Assembly: GCA_036924285.1 (NCBI GenBank)
Contig: JAYKYS010000005.1
Coordinates: 24,588,001 to 24,652,000 of the forward strand
Source of the DNA: Asterella californica
Taxonomy: Eukaryota > Streptophyta > Marchantiopsida > Marchantiales > Aytoniaceae
Reading direction: 5' to 3'
Length of the DNA: 64,000 nt
Below the pieces are notes generated by a model that was not told where the DNA came from, ran no database searches, and saw nothing but the letters and a program-made list of their open reading frames with translations. Shown in pieces: positions 47,840-58,923 of the stretch (its first letter is position 1; the number at the start of each line of letters is the position of its first letter). The position numbers and the translations under genes were made by a program.

Positions 47840-50182
47840 CTACTCTGATTGCTCGGTGGCAATCTCTACATGATCTGCTCCTACCGAAGCTACTACCTCG
47901 ACTTCTGATGGGCTGGGAAGCCCTGCACTTACCTCGGGTACCACTGAGGTAGCTTCCCTCTCCTCGCTCTTCGCTGGCCCTGCTATTTCTGCGGGTGCGT
48001 CTTCCTCGGCTTCGACTTCGGAAGACGAAATGATCTTCTGGGAAGACGAGTCGAATGGTGCGTCTTCGGTCTTCTGAGACACAGATGCAGTACTAGGGAC
48101 CATGGCGATCTCATAGGGGTCCGAGGAAGTCGCTTCCTCCACGCAGAATACTTGGGAAGACGGCTCGTCTTCCTGTCTTCCAGAAGATATCATGTCTTCC
48201 GGGGCGTCTTCTGGAGTCTTCTCGTCTTCCAACGTTGTCACCACCAAGTGTACAGCGAGATCGAACTCCTCCTTCTCCATTCCGGATCCAGTCGAGGGTG
48301 CTGGGGCTTGGGAAGATGCGGTTGCAGGTGTCGGAAGTGAGGGAAGACCATAAAGTGTCTTCACTCCTTCTATCTGTCTATCCAGGTACCTGAACATGCT
48401 ATCTCTGCATTCCACCAACCTCGTCTTGGACTCGCTGTCCCATTCCCTAGCTAAGGTAAGTAACTTCTTACCCGCGGTGAAGTTGAACTTCTTCCGAAGC
48501 GCTTCTACCGACTGAGCTAGCATCTTCTGCGCACGGGCCTCCGCTGCTTCCCTCTGCGTCTTCTCTACTGCAGCTCACGCTTCTGTGGCTTCTCGCTGCA
48601 TCTTCCAAGTGGTCTGCTCTTCTGCGAGGGCAGTGATCTTCTCCCGCACTCGGAGAACTTCCTGATCACGCTGCTGTACTCGCGTCTGCAACTCCTGGTT
48701 GCTCTTCCGAAGTTGCATCGACTCCTTGGCAGAAGCGGCTGCTTCCGCCTTGTACCTGGCTGCAAGCTTCTCCGTGGTGCGGAGACTAGCTTCCAGCGAC
48801 TCCGTCTTCTGCTGGCTGTCTTCCTGTCGCAGCAAGGTGCGCAGGCCGAATCCAGGCTGTAAGGGCTTCTCCTGTGCCCTCGCTCTCCTTTCCAGCAACT
48901 CCATAGCGGGCTGGATCTCCTTCTGGAAGTAGGCACTGAACTCCTCCAGTCGTCTTCCTGCAAAAGACAAGTTCATCCCCACCACTCGCTCGAGGGTGTC
49001 GACTTCGTCTTCCAGAGGCAAGGGAGCCTCTTCCACCACTACGGCCTTCATCTTCTGCGCACGAGAAGAAGCTACTCTTCTCATCTTCCGGGGTGGAAGA
49101 CTCCTCGTGGCAGGAGCGGCTCTCCTCTTTGCGCTTCCTCGCATCGCAGTAGGAGTGCTCATCTATCCTTCGTCTTCTGGAGTCTTCGGAAGACTCCCAG
49201 GTGTTACAGAAGCTGTCTTCTGCTCCGATCGGGTACTCAGCAAGTCTTCCTCCGAGTCCGACTCCGATCCTGAATGGATGAGGAAGATGGGTGTCCTCGG
49301 TACACTTCTGTGGCCCATCTTCCTCACTGGCGTGGCGTCTTCCGACCCACTAGACTCGTCTTCCCTCACCAGAAGCGTCTTCTGGTGAGAGCCGGGCCTC
49401 AGCTGTGGCATCAGAGTGGGAGGGGGCGTTGCTGCTGTCTCTCGGTCATCGTCTTCCGAGGTCTCCTCTTTCACCTCATGTCGCTCCGTTGGCCCATACA
49501 CTGCCAGCTGATCTTCCCTAAGATCCCCCATGGCTACATACAAGTAGCAGAAGAAGAGCGTCAGATGTCCTCCCGCCGGGGTACCCAAGTATGCTAGCTC
49601 CGTCTGTACATAGTTGTGGATGTACGCGCCCCAGTAGATTGGCACTCTGTCATCCCACACTGATTCCAGGAACTCCACGTCCTGATCTCCTAAGTACCTC
49701 GTCTTCTGCGCTTTTCCCTTGGGGAAAAGATGCAGAAACAACTTCGCCAGAAGTCGCTTCTTCGGCTCCCAGTAAGACTCTATCTTCCAACTGTTCCTCC
49801 CCTGCCTGTCTTCCACGAAAAGGCAGGTGGTACTCCCAGGTACATGCCATGAACTCACAATCCTAGGCAAGATCTTCTTCTCGTACCAATATCCTCGGTT
49901 CTCGGTCTCAGGCCTGTGAAACGCCTTACGCCACCAGTCTTCTGTCCAGGAAGATGGTCTTCCCCGAGCAACTTCTGCCTTCGCAGGTACACGGTTACGC
50001 GGTGGTAACGCGGCCCATACCTCCTCCAGAAGCCCTTGATCTGTGAGGTTCCAGTCCCACATGAAGAAGTCGAGACCCAACTCCTTGAGGAAAGGAGTGG
50101 CCTCGGCCAATTCTGTCGCTGGTAACACCAGGTCTCGCGGATGCATCGACATACCTGGAAGATCTGCTGCACTAAACCACAA
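47840..50182 (-). pseudogene. Accessory protein of unit B: 781-codon frame with two in-frame stops
   Basis: One continuous reading frame from 50182 (open further upstream; first ATG at 50152) to 47840, interrupted only by TAG at 49163-49165 and TGA at 48575-48577. Part 1 (about 340 residues) is a globular Trp/Leu-rich region (PFLKELGLDFFMWDWNLTDQ, EPKKRLLAKLFLHLFPKGK, TPAGGHLTLFFCYLYV), then an acidic Ser-rich linker. Part 2 starts basic (KRRAAPATRSLPPRKMRR) and becomes a long coiled coil (LEASLRTTEKLAARYKAEAA...). Part 3 is acidic, Glu/Ser/Pro-rich. Element A carries it downstream of integrase. I do not recognise the family; a gag-like or plant mobile-domain-like structural role is only a guess. 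The TGA stop (GCG TGA) could come from CGA. Confidence 0.65.
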
Positions 50183-50894
50183 GCACCTATTATGAGCTGA
50201 AGGCTCAGTTCTTCCCGAGTGCCCACTGTCTAGCTTCCACTCTCAGAAGACGAAACTAGTCTTCCAGAAGACAGCTACTCCGTCTTCCGGGATTCTAACA
50301 GTACTTCCTAAATAGCTCTCGTCTTCCGAGCTATATCTAAACAATCCTATCTAAGCAAGGCCTCGCATGGATTACCAAGAGGACAACCCACCTTGCATTA
50401 CATCCTACTTCCTATCAGAAGATACAAGATATGCGAGAAGTAGAGTATGAGGAAGGTTCAGAAGATGGTTGCGGGCTCCTGCGATGACAGTGGCCTCTGG
50501 GAAGACACTTGGGACAGCTTCCGATTCAATGTCGTTCTCGGAAGACCTCTCGAAGTCAGACTTCCCTTCACTGGTCTCACCTGTCTTCTTCTTCCTACGC
50601 GCAATCTATCCTCACAACAGACTCAAAACATGTGCACTCTGTTCTTCTGACTTCTCACCTCTCATACGCACTCAGAAGAAGTTTGCTGCATGATGGGAAG
50701 ACATGACCCTCGACCATTCTCTCCGGATTCTGCCAGCAATACTTCTCACAACTCTCTTCTAAGTTCGGGAAGAAGAAGGAACGGCTGCTATGGGTCGGAC
50801 AGAAGAGACCCGAAATGGACCCTCACGTCTTCTCGCTCATTTTGCCAGTCTTTCAGTCTTCTAGTCTCTCTAGGAAGATGTGGAGTTGAGAAGC

Positions 50895-52181
50895 TTGGAA
50901 GACCGGGAGGCACAGGCCTAGTTCCCGAGTTCCAACTTCTCGAAATAACACAACAACTCACCACACCACTCAGGCTTCGTATCAAGTCTCTCTAAACACA
51001 AAAGCAAAGCAAATCCACTCTTGATACGAATTGTGTTCAGTCGACTTCCGAAGACAGTCTTCCGAAGATGTCTTCCAAAGACAGTCAAGTTCAAGAAGCG
51101 TCTTCCGAGGATGTTCCCATCTTCTGAATCGTCTTCTATTTCAAGTTTCGGGGGTAGAGAGGTAGTAGGGTAGAGAAATTGATAGTTGGGTTCGCCAATT
51201 TGAAGACTAGGGGTAGGGAAGCTCGAATTGAGCTCGGGAAGAAGCAAGGAGATATCTTGACAGAAATTGGGCAGCGCTTCCGCGCCCAATGTCTCAATAG
51301 GAAAGATGGGGGGTGGAGTAATCGATCAGGCTGCCTGCACACAATCAAGGAAGCGCGGGGAGTACCAGACAATGGCGAGAAGAAGTGGGAAGGGGAAAGA
51401 ACATGGGAAAGAACCTCTACAGTCTTCTTCGGCTCCCGAGTTGCCTTCGACCTCCGCGCGCTTCTGGCTCTTGTCCTAGCTTCCAATGCGACTCCTCTCG
51501 AATGCGCCTGCTGTCAATTTCGGTCCACACCTCGATTCTTTTTTCGCTTCTACTCGCCACTCTTCACTGTCAACTTCTCGGAAGCTCCACAGAAATGCCT
51601 TCGCTCTTTCTGCTGTTTGTGCTCCCGCAATCCGATTTCACCCTTCGCCTAGCTGCCAACGTACTCTCTACTACCTCGATGTCTTACTCGATTCCTCTCT
51701 CAATGCTAGCTCGAAGTTCACTCTCTCAATCGATCTTCTTCAGACGCACTGTGCTGCGGGAAGTTGGAAGGTGGCTAATGTGCTTCCTCACGCATCTTCC
51801 CCACATATTAGGGGTTCTCGTCCTTGGTGTCTTCCTGACCTACCTACCTATTCGGTGCGCTCCAGTAGGTACACCTACTTGTTTACCCGAAAACTCGTGG
51901 TCAGGCCTTCGTGATCGCTGTCTTCCGGAAGACAGGTGTCTTCCGCCGTCTTCCCATCTTCCGCCGTCTTCCTATCTTCTGAAGACGCAACTGAGAAGAC
52001 GTTCTTCCGAAGACGGTCGTCTTCTGAAGAAGTCAACTTCTTATTACAAACAGCTCTTAAGATCATCTTCATGTTAAGAAAGACGTAACCTTAAGTAACA
52101 ACGCTTCTTCAGTTATATAAACAAGTCATTAATCTCAAAAATTTCAAAAATTCGTGAATACTGTAATTTGTGGGCACCACA
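50895..52181 (-). repeat. Promoter-bearing terminal repeat X, copy 2 (end of unit B)
   Basis: Minus strand starts TGTGGTGCCCACAAATT at the target duplication. The TATA box TTATATAACTG (plus 52105-52116) lies about 65 bases in. The first ATG is at 52072 in a short frame with NKKLTSSEDDR. The stretch 51918-52030 has nine GAAGAC/GTCTTC copies in about 110 bp. Plus-strand frames here (51385-52077) are antisense and not conserved in X1. Confidence 0.6.
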
Positions 52182-52460
52182 GTTGGTAGATACTTGATAC
52201 AGCTATGAGAGGATTGTAAGCCCTGTGGGGTGATCTTGTAGATGTGGCTTAGGCTATAAAATCATGACTTAGCTCATAATTTGAGTTGCATCAAGATGAC
52301 ATCGAGGGTTGAGAAATTCTTATTTAGCAAGGGGTTAGCTTGGTCAGGGGGCTGCTTAACAAGGAGCTGCTTGATAAGTGAATGTGAGTATAAAGACATA
52401 AAGACCACAGCTTAGCTAAGGGGCTGCTTAGCAGAGGGCTTGAGTTTTAGATAAATCGAT
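52182..52460 (+). repeat. Tandem-duplication copy 1, last segment
   Basis: GATACTTGATACARCTATG, GGTTGTAAGCC, TGCATCAAGATGRCATCGAGGGTTGAG and CTTAGCTAAGG match 53149-53400. Confidence 0.8.
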
Positions 52461-52479
52461 GTGCGATGGCAATTCAGAG

Positions 52480-53400
52480 GTACATAGTTATAAAAGAAGT
52501 TGCCCATGAGCTTGTTAAGCTGGGAAGGTGCTAAGCTAGGGTCAAGCTAGACAAGGTACCCCCTAGCTTATATTTCAAAGAACGACTAAGAAATCAAGAA
52601 GGTATCAGATGAAAGCTCTTCTTGATTAGAGCAGGCACATGTTTTCATTTATGCAAAATATAGGATATATGTAGATGTTTGCGTCGCTTCTAGATTAAAA
52701 AGTGACAAAAGAGAAAACTTTATCGTTTTCTGCTGGTGACTTTAACTCATTATCTGATGACACTATCCTGTAGATGTTCTTGAGTAGTATAATTTGGTTC
52801 TTTTGTCACTAGATATAGAGGTGTGTAGTGGACGTAGTGGAGGTAGTATATAAAAAGCTAGCAAAGGAAACAAAAACAAGTTTTATAAATATGTGTACAA
52901 GTTTCTTCATTGTATTAAACAGAAACATGAGCCACTTCAGTGAAAGGGATGCCCACTTAGGAAGAAGAGGTCTTTGGACCAAATCCTCTTGGCTCATGTT
53001 TCTTATCTCGACGTGTTGACCTCCTGGATGGGAGTCTATGTTAGATGTGTGGCTATGTCTTGCACATCTAGAGACGAGAGACTGGTATCTTCCTTAAACG
53101 TGTGCTCCCTGGTCTAAGTCTCCGCATGCAACGAAGATTATGAGTTGGGAGATACTTGATACAACTATGGGTGGGTTGTAAGCCTTGTGGGGTGGTCTTG
53201 TAGTTGTGGCCTAGGCTGTAAAATAGTGGCTTAGCTCATAATATGGGTTGCATCAAGATGGCATCGAGGGTTGAGAAATTTTAATTTAGCAAAGGGTTAG
53301 CTTGGCTAAGAGGCTGCTTAGCAAGGGGGCTGTTTGATAAGTGAGTGTGTGTATAAGGACATAAAGACCCCTACTTAGCTAAGGGGCAGAGAACTAGATT
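52480..53400 (+). repeat. Tandem-duplication copy 2 (uninterrupted)
   Basis: About 0.92 kb, collinear with 40125-40482, 46150-46330 and 52182-52460 joined. It lacks both G2 and unit B and so records the pre-insertion sequence. No coding region seen. Confidence 0.8.
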
Positions 53401-53950
53401 GAGAGAGAAAGAGGCGCGCGCAAGAGATAGAGGGGAAGATTCTGATCGTTGGTGACTTTGATGTTAAAATTCGAGACGTGAATAAAGTTCTTGGGTCTTC
53501 GGAAAGCTCATTTGCACATATTGGGTGTTTGATTCTATTTGGTGGATGCAAGAGATCGAATTTGAGTTCTGATCGTTGGCAGCAGTCTATTTTTCTTTTG
53601 ATCGATCTCACAATCAATCACAGTCATGAGGTCCGTCGTCCCCAAGAAAGACTCTCACCACGACAACATAGTACATTGTTAAATCACAGTTTGTGCGCCA
53701 TCCGGCTATGATACCTACGAACAATCTACTAACACACTTATTAAGCGACACGTGAAATCGTGGCATTATTTGTCATTTGTGACTCCACTTGACAATCCTT
53801 TTTTCTCTCAAGGATTGTGTTAGAGGTCTTGAAGCGACGTTCCACTATTGTTCTAAGTTCTAAATTATATACCACTACATTTCAGGAAGCAACATAGAAA
53901 GTACAATCATTAGTGGTAATTACTATATATTGTGATGGAAAGTCGTAGTG
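53401..53950. other. Gene-free stretch
   Basis: Short frames only; nothing recognised. Confidence 0.35.
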
Positions 53951-54885
53951 TTACACTTCTATAGCGTGTGTCTTGTCCGAGCTTGTGGATCTAAGGAGGG
54001 CGTCGACCAGCAGAATAAATGCTAGTAGGTGGTCTCTAGGTTCCGCATCTTGTTTGTGATTTGCTCCGAATGCTTGCTCGTTGTTGTGGTCGATGTGCGC
54101 TTGTAGAAGATCTTCGGTTGAGTTGCCTCCATTGTCGTTGGTGCTTAGAAAGTACATGTGCTTACATGTGTAAAATAAAATATTGTTTATATCTTCAGAC
54201 ATCGCTATATCGTGTATGATGAACGAGTGCTATAGAGATCGGAGCATCTTTTCTATATCCTGCTTTGCATAATCCATCTCAAAGAGACGTTGTACTGCCG
54301 AACATAAGCATCTGTGGAAGACAATACGTAATAGTATTTCAAAGTGGGTTGGAGCTATTGTACTTATTAAATTGAAGCGCATGAGGTACGATATTCATGT
54401 AGATCAATTGGACACTATTTTTTATATTTGACGGCTTAGCACCATAAACAACTATTTTTCATCGATGATCATATGCAAGATACATTTTTCATCACAACAT
54501 GGTGGTAGTGGTGCTGATAATCTTTGACACAATACATGAGCATACCAACGGACTTGTGTAGCCTTTGTTCGAGAGTTGCTTCACACACACCTCACTTCCT
54601 GTTGGCTGATTCTGATCTCCATCCGAGCATTTGCAGTATTATCTTCTTGACCTCTATAGAAGATTTGGCGTGAAAGAATATAACACCTTGAAAATCTAGG
54701 TGTAATAGTGCTCTTCCGTGCTCGACCAAAAACATGCCAGACAGACAATATCGGTTGAGAAAGATACTAAGCATACTGAAATAAGATAAGTTGAGATCAC
54801 TCCGCATGTAATAGACTATCACATATAACTCCAAGCTCGAACTTCTAGACCTCGCTTGTCTCCGAAGAAACATTGTCCAGGTCAA
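53951..54885 (-). pseudogene. Rep-like HUH endonuclease remnant (copy 2)
   Basis: Matches the gene at 60213-62444 over most of its Rep part, in order: LRRQARSR, YCLSGMFLVEHGRALLHLDF, IEVKKIILQMLGW, the tyrosine motif MYCVKD (about 54522-54540), ALQFNKYNSSNPL, RWIM and EDINNILFYTC. The metal-binding HUH motif is HLD instead of HLH, and motif I (FTVNG in copy 1) is not recognisable. The pieces lie in different frames with several stops. It was once a rolling-circle type nuclease; this copy is dead. Confidence 0.7.
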
Positions 54886-55109
54886 ATCGAGAAAAATGAC
54901 ATCACATGTATCCGATAGATGTATGGGTCCAAGTCACTGCAGATGTAAGGAAGAGATACATGCTTGTATATACAATGTATTGTAGAATGCGTGAAAATGC
55001 CATCACGAGTGAAAAAAGTTAGATAAGGGAATATTCGAAAGTAGTGATCTTGGAGATAGAGAGCCAAGTGATCGATAGAGTAGGAAAAGAAGCGGTCCTA
55101 TCTACTGCG

Positions 55110-55440
55110 GAGTGGTTGTCTTTTAGGTGCACCACACGCCTACTAGTTCACCCAATTGGTGCGTGGTTGGTGCTTCCTGCAGTTACAGTCACAGTCTTCG
55201 TGGGAAGCACACTCTGTCTTCCGGCTTCCATCTTCCAGAAGACGTCTTCCCGGATAACGTCCCGTCTTCCGGCTTCGGAAGAAGTTGGCTTCTTCTCACG
55301 AATTTGTCTTGAGTTCATCTTCCTGCTAAGCAATGGGTAAACTTAAGTAATAATGTTACTTCAATTATATAGACACGTCATTAACTTAAAATTTTTGAAA
55401 AAATCTCCAATCTTACAAATTGTGAGCACCACACGTATCA
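55110..55440 (-). repeat. Promoter-bearing repeat X, copy 3 (partial)
   Basis: On the minus strand it starts TGTGGTGCTCACAATTT, with TATA box CTATATAATTG (plus 55361-55372), then a 61-codon frame (55148-55333) containing REKKPTSSEAGRR. About 300 bp match X1 and X2, and the rest is missing. GTCTTC and GAAGAC are dense here too. Confidence 0.6.
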
Positions 55441-56600
55441 GCAGCAAGCACCACACTACTAACATCTCATCATCGAAGAAAACATCCATCGTATCCAGCA
55501 GGACAGATATGGACTAGGTAGTGCTATACCGTTCAGGTGACTTGCCTTCGACAAAGGAGGAGAATGAGTCCCATTGCCTTATCTCCGGCTTGGCTTTGAT
55601 CATCGCTTATATTGTCAGTTTGTCCGACGTCAAGCATCGTATACATCTGCACGACACCTACAATCGACTTAATATATGCAATGGGAACGACAGCAAGTAA
55701 GAACATCATCTATACAAGGAGTGAGGACAATGTAGAAAACATCATTCATGTCTGAAGGACTATGTTAGAAGTTACAAGGCATTGCTAAACAAGCAGCAAC
55801 AGCGACGACAAGCAATATACGAAGCAATAGAGCGAAATGAATAGAGAGCGAAGTAAGCAAAAAAAAAAACGAAATGACAGTCAAGTCAAAGTGCAAAGAA
55901 GCAGCGCCCTCAACGAAACTGGATTAGACGTGGCTGCCAAATCGACCGAAGCCAAAGGTGACGACAAGAATCAAAGTGGATCCCACTGCTGAGAAATTTT
56001 GACAACGTGAGCAAAAGTGATCGAGCGAAAGTGAACAGCACGACAAGATAGCGAAGTGCATGAATGAACAGCAGCGGAACTACCCACGTCTGCCGTGCAA
56101 TAAACAACAAGAAATGACGATGACTTGAAGAACTAGCAGCGGAAGAAGGCACTTCTGCCGTAAAATAAACAGGGAGAAACGACCACGACCATGCTCACTA
56201 AGACAAGCAAAATATCAACTCCTTCGAGACAGAAATGAAGAGATCCAAGCACAAACCAGTCAAGAATAATCATTATGTCAGATTTTCCATCTCTGCTTTT
56301 TGCAGTTGTCCTCTATCCCTTCTCTCACAAACGATCGGTTTGGATGCATATTTAATTCTAAATAGTTTTTTGAATTGTAGAAACTGTTAAATTTGGTGTT
56401 TCACTTAGCGAGTAACTGTCATTTTGACTGTTGTGTCAAAATTAATCCCATAAAAGTGAAAGCGAGAGTGGAGTGAGAGTAAGTAGGTCATTTTTCCAAT
56501 GAACTATCTGGAAATCCATCAAGTAAACATTCATGTTTCCATCTCCTCACTTTCTCATGTCAGTTTCGTGAATAATTGAATATCGGCGGAATTTCTTCCT
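55441..56600. other. Gene-free stretch
   Basis: No recognised gene or RNA. CAGCGGAA.. near 56070 and 56138 repeats locally (GCAGCGGAA, CTGCCGT), the only structure noticed. Confidence 0.35.
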
Positions 56601-57170
56601 TGTTCTAACTGTCTTCACGTGTGTTCTCTTTGTTTCTATTGGACTAAAAGGTCTTCAGATCGTACTTTCTTTCTCTCTCTGTTTTCTCATATAGGTTTCA
56701 TGCATATTTGGATCTGACCAAGTAAATAATTGCTTGTTCTTTAATCGTTTGTCTGTTTCGTGTTATCGATTTATATGGACTAGTTATTTGAAGATAACCC
56801 TCCAAAAACTTATACGGTCTAACTTCATTTCTAAAAGTCTATCCAAAGGTTTAATTTTACTGAATTTTTATTGTTAAATTTGATCTAACTGTATTCACGT
56901 GTGTTCTCTTTGTCTTCTATTGGACTAGAAGGTCTTCAGATCATACTCTATTTCTTTCTCTCTCTCTCCCTCTTTCTGTTTTCTCATATAGGTTTCATGC
57001 ATAATTGGACCGGACCAAGTAAATAATTACTCGGTTTTTAATCCTTCGTCTGCTTTGTGTTATCAGTTTATATGGACTAGTCATTTGGAGATAACACTCC
57101 AAAAACTTAGACGATCTAACTTCATTTCTAAAAATCTATACAAGGGTTTAATTTTTATTTATTAAATTTG
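56601..57170 (+). repeat. 280-bp tandem duplication (two copies)
   Basis: TTCACGTGTGTTCTCTTTGT at 56614 recurs at 56894. Later landmarks (GGTCTTCAGATC, CTCATATAGGTTTCATGCATA, CAAGTAAATAATT, TATATGGACTAGT, CTAACTTCATTTCTAAAA) recur at the same offset. The copies differ mainly by a CTCTCTCTCCCT expansion. Confidence 0.85.
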
Positions 57171-57237
57171 ATAATAATTTAAACATTTAGCAAAATATGC
57201 ACAGATGGTAATCAACATCCCGGATATGTACTTTAGG

Positions 57238-57560
57238 GAACGTGTCTTTCAGCACTCTTCTTTGAAAAAGAGCGTATCTCAACGCTCTCCTTATAGTTTA
57301 TGTCCGGGTCTTCCTCTCCTTATAGTTTATAGTTTACGTCTGGGTCTTCCTGCGTCTCCAGGCTAGCCAACGTTTTAAGGACGCGTCTCCCAACACTCTC
57401 CTTATAGTTTATGTCTCCTTATGTTTATGTCTGGGTCTTCCGCTCCTTAAGTTTATAGTTTATGTCTGTGTCTTCCTGCGTCTCCAGGCTAGCCAACGTT
57501 TAAAGAACGCGTCTCCCAACACTCTCCTTATAATTTATAATTTATAAAAACGTTCCCCAA
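57238..57560 (+). repeat. Tandem repeats with a ~127-bp period
   Basis: GCGTCTCCAGGCTAGCCAACGTT at 57352 and 57479, each followed by ACGCGTCTCCCAACACTCTCC. Inner sub-repeats CTCCTTATAGTTTATGTCTGGGTCTTCC occur several times. No gene. Confidence 0.8.
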
Positions 57561-57683
57561 AGTTGACCTTGCATGCTAAATATTAGAAGACAAGACGATT
57601 GACAGGTCGACATATTCCGACTTTAATCGGGTTCGGTTTAGATTGATAAGCTCGATCTCTTTCCTGCAGGTAAAACCAAAACT

Positions 57684-57757
57684 TGTCTGATCCCGGGCTC
57701 GAACCGGGGACCTCTAGTGTGTGAGACTAGCGTGATGACCAACTACACCAACCAGAC
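57684..57757 (-). tRNA. tRNA-Val (anticodon CAC)
   Basis: The reverse complement starts GTCTGGTTGGTGTAGTTGG and ends GGGATCAGAC plus A. The anticodon loop is CTCACAC within CTAGT/ACTAG, the T loop GTTCGAGCC. Full cloverleaf, A and B boxes intact, T4 tract just downstream. Some pairs of the acceptor stem are weaker than the plant consensus. Confidence 0.95.
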
Positions 57758-57920
57758 ATATTGTTTAATCGGCGAGCCATCCTTGTTTGACGAATCGCAG
57801 GCTCGGCGTCCGACCTGTTTCTACATGTTAGGTCCATGTAGACAGCAACGTAGTGAATACACTATGCATACTGACTTACACACACTACATCATCCGAAAA
57901 TACGAAACTCAGAGAAGCCA

Positions 57921-58284
57921 GCAATTTGCTTGATCACACCCCCAGTAGGTTCCTTGAGCTTGATCACACCCCTTTTACGATGTATGGCTTGATCACACCC
58001 CCGACTGTTGCCTGTAAAACCAGTCACTTTGTGACGTTACTCACATATGAGACTGCACATATTAAATTTCCGAACATGTATAGTCTAACTATTTTAAATA
58101 ATGTTAAATATTTTGAATTACAGTGATATTTAATCAAAGTTGAAAGTAGTAAAATGATGAACCAATGACTAAAATAACTGGTTCTACTGTCAATAACCGG
58201 TCAGGGTATGATCAAGCTTAAGGAACCTAAGAGGGGTATGATCAAGCTCAAGGAACCTACTGGGGGTATGATCAAGCAAATTTC
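57921..58284. mobile_element. Foldback element with repeated GCTTGATCAYACCCC termini
   Basis: Arms 57921-58025 and 58178-58284 are inverted copies of about 105 bp, with only about 150 bp between them. Within each arm the 15-mer GCTTGATCA(C/T)ACCCC occurs three times, twice separated by AGGTTCCTTGA. The left arm has CAC, the right arm (inverted) TAC/CAT variants, so the arms have drifted slightly. No coding capacity. Features fit a foldback-type or MITE-type DNA transposon. Confidence 0.75.
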
Positions 58285-58923
58285 TGCAGAGAAGCACATA
58301 AGGAGTAAAGAGAGTAGAATAGAGAGGCGTGAATGAAGCTACCGTACCGTTGGGGATGGGGTAGCAAATAGCACATTCCAAGATGACGTGTACTGTCCTT
58401 AGCGGAAACTGAGCATGATCTTTCGAAGGCATGAGAAGAGTCGAGGTCTAGACTTGGGCAAGCACCGAAGAGCTGGAACGAGAACTGTCGAATTTACCGT
58501 AACAGATATGACATGTATGATATAACAACGATGTATCTTTGACATTGTACCCCAAAAAGCAGCAACTGCAATGCCAGACTGCTATATAGATATATATATC
58601 TCTCTCTCTCTCTTACCTAGTCATACTTTTAAAATATATTTTATATGTGATTAAGATAGTCATTGAGAGAACAAACTAAAAAGAGAATGTGTAACGTCTT
58701 GTAAGAGGTTTTGCACAAACAAAAGTGCTGTGAAAGCAACATTAATTATAAATTTTTATATTCTTTGTATATTATTTTAAAGTATTAAACATGTTATATT
58801 AATTTTATTCAACATAGAAAACATAATTACTTATAATTACCGGTTTATAGATAATCAATTATGTAACATCCATGAACGTAGAAATTGTAATATCACATTT
58901 GTAGTACGTAACTTTTTCATCTA
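58285..58923. other. Gene-free stretch
   Basis: Nothing recognised except a (TA)n(TC)n microsatellite at about 58585-58615. Confidence 0.4.

Larger units (their letters stand above)
46331..52181 (-). mobile_element. GAAGAC-rich mobile unit B (5851 bp)
   Basis: Flanked by GTTGG on both sides (46326-46330, 52182-52186), and the second copy of the surrounding duplication has a single GTTGG at 53144-53148, an empty site that fixes both ends. The ends are TGTAGTGACG and ...GCACCACA. On the minus strand the order is promoter-bearing end X2, non-coding GAAGAC-rich DNA, the 781-codon accessory frame, and an A-type LTR. The two ends are not copies of each other, so the unit is either a chimeric LTR element that lost opposite halves or a different kind of integrase-mobilised unit. 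Confidence 0.8.

Noticed and set aside
51385..52077. 230-codon plus-strand frame in repeat X2
   Set aside because: It is antisense to the promoter and frame conserved in X1-X3, starts at a chance ATG, and the paralogous region 38823-40026 does not keep it open.
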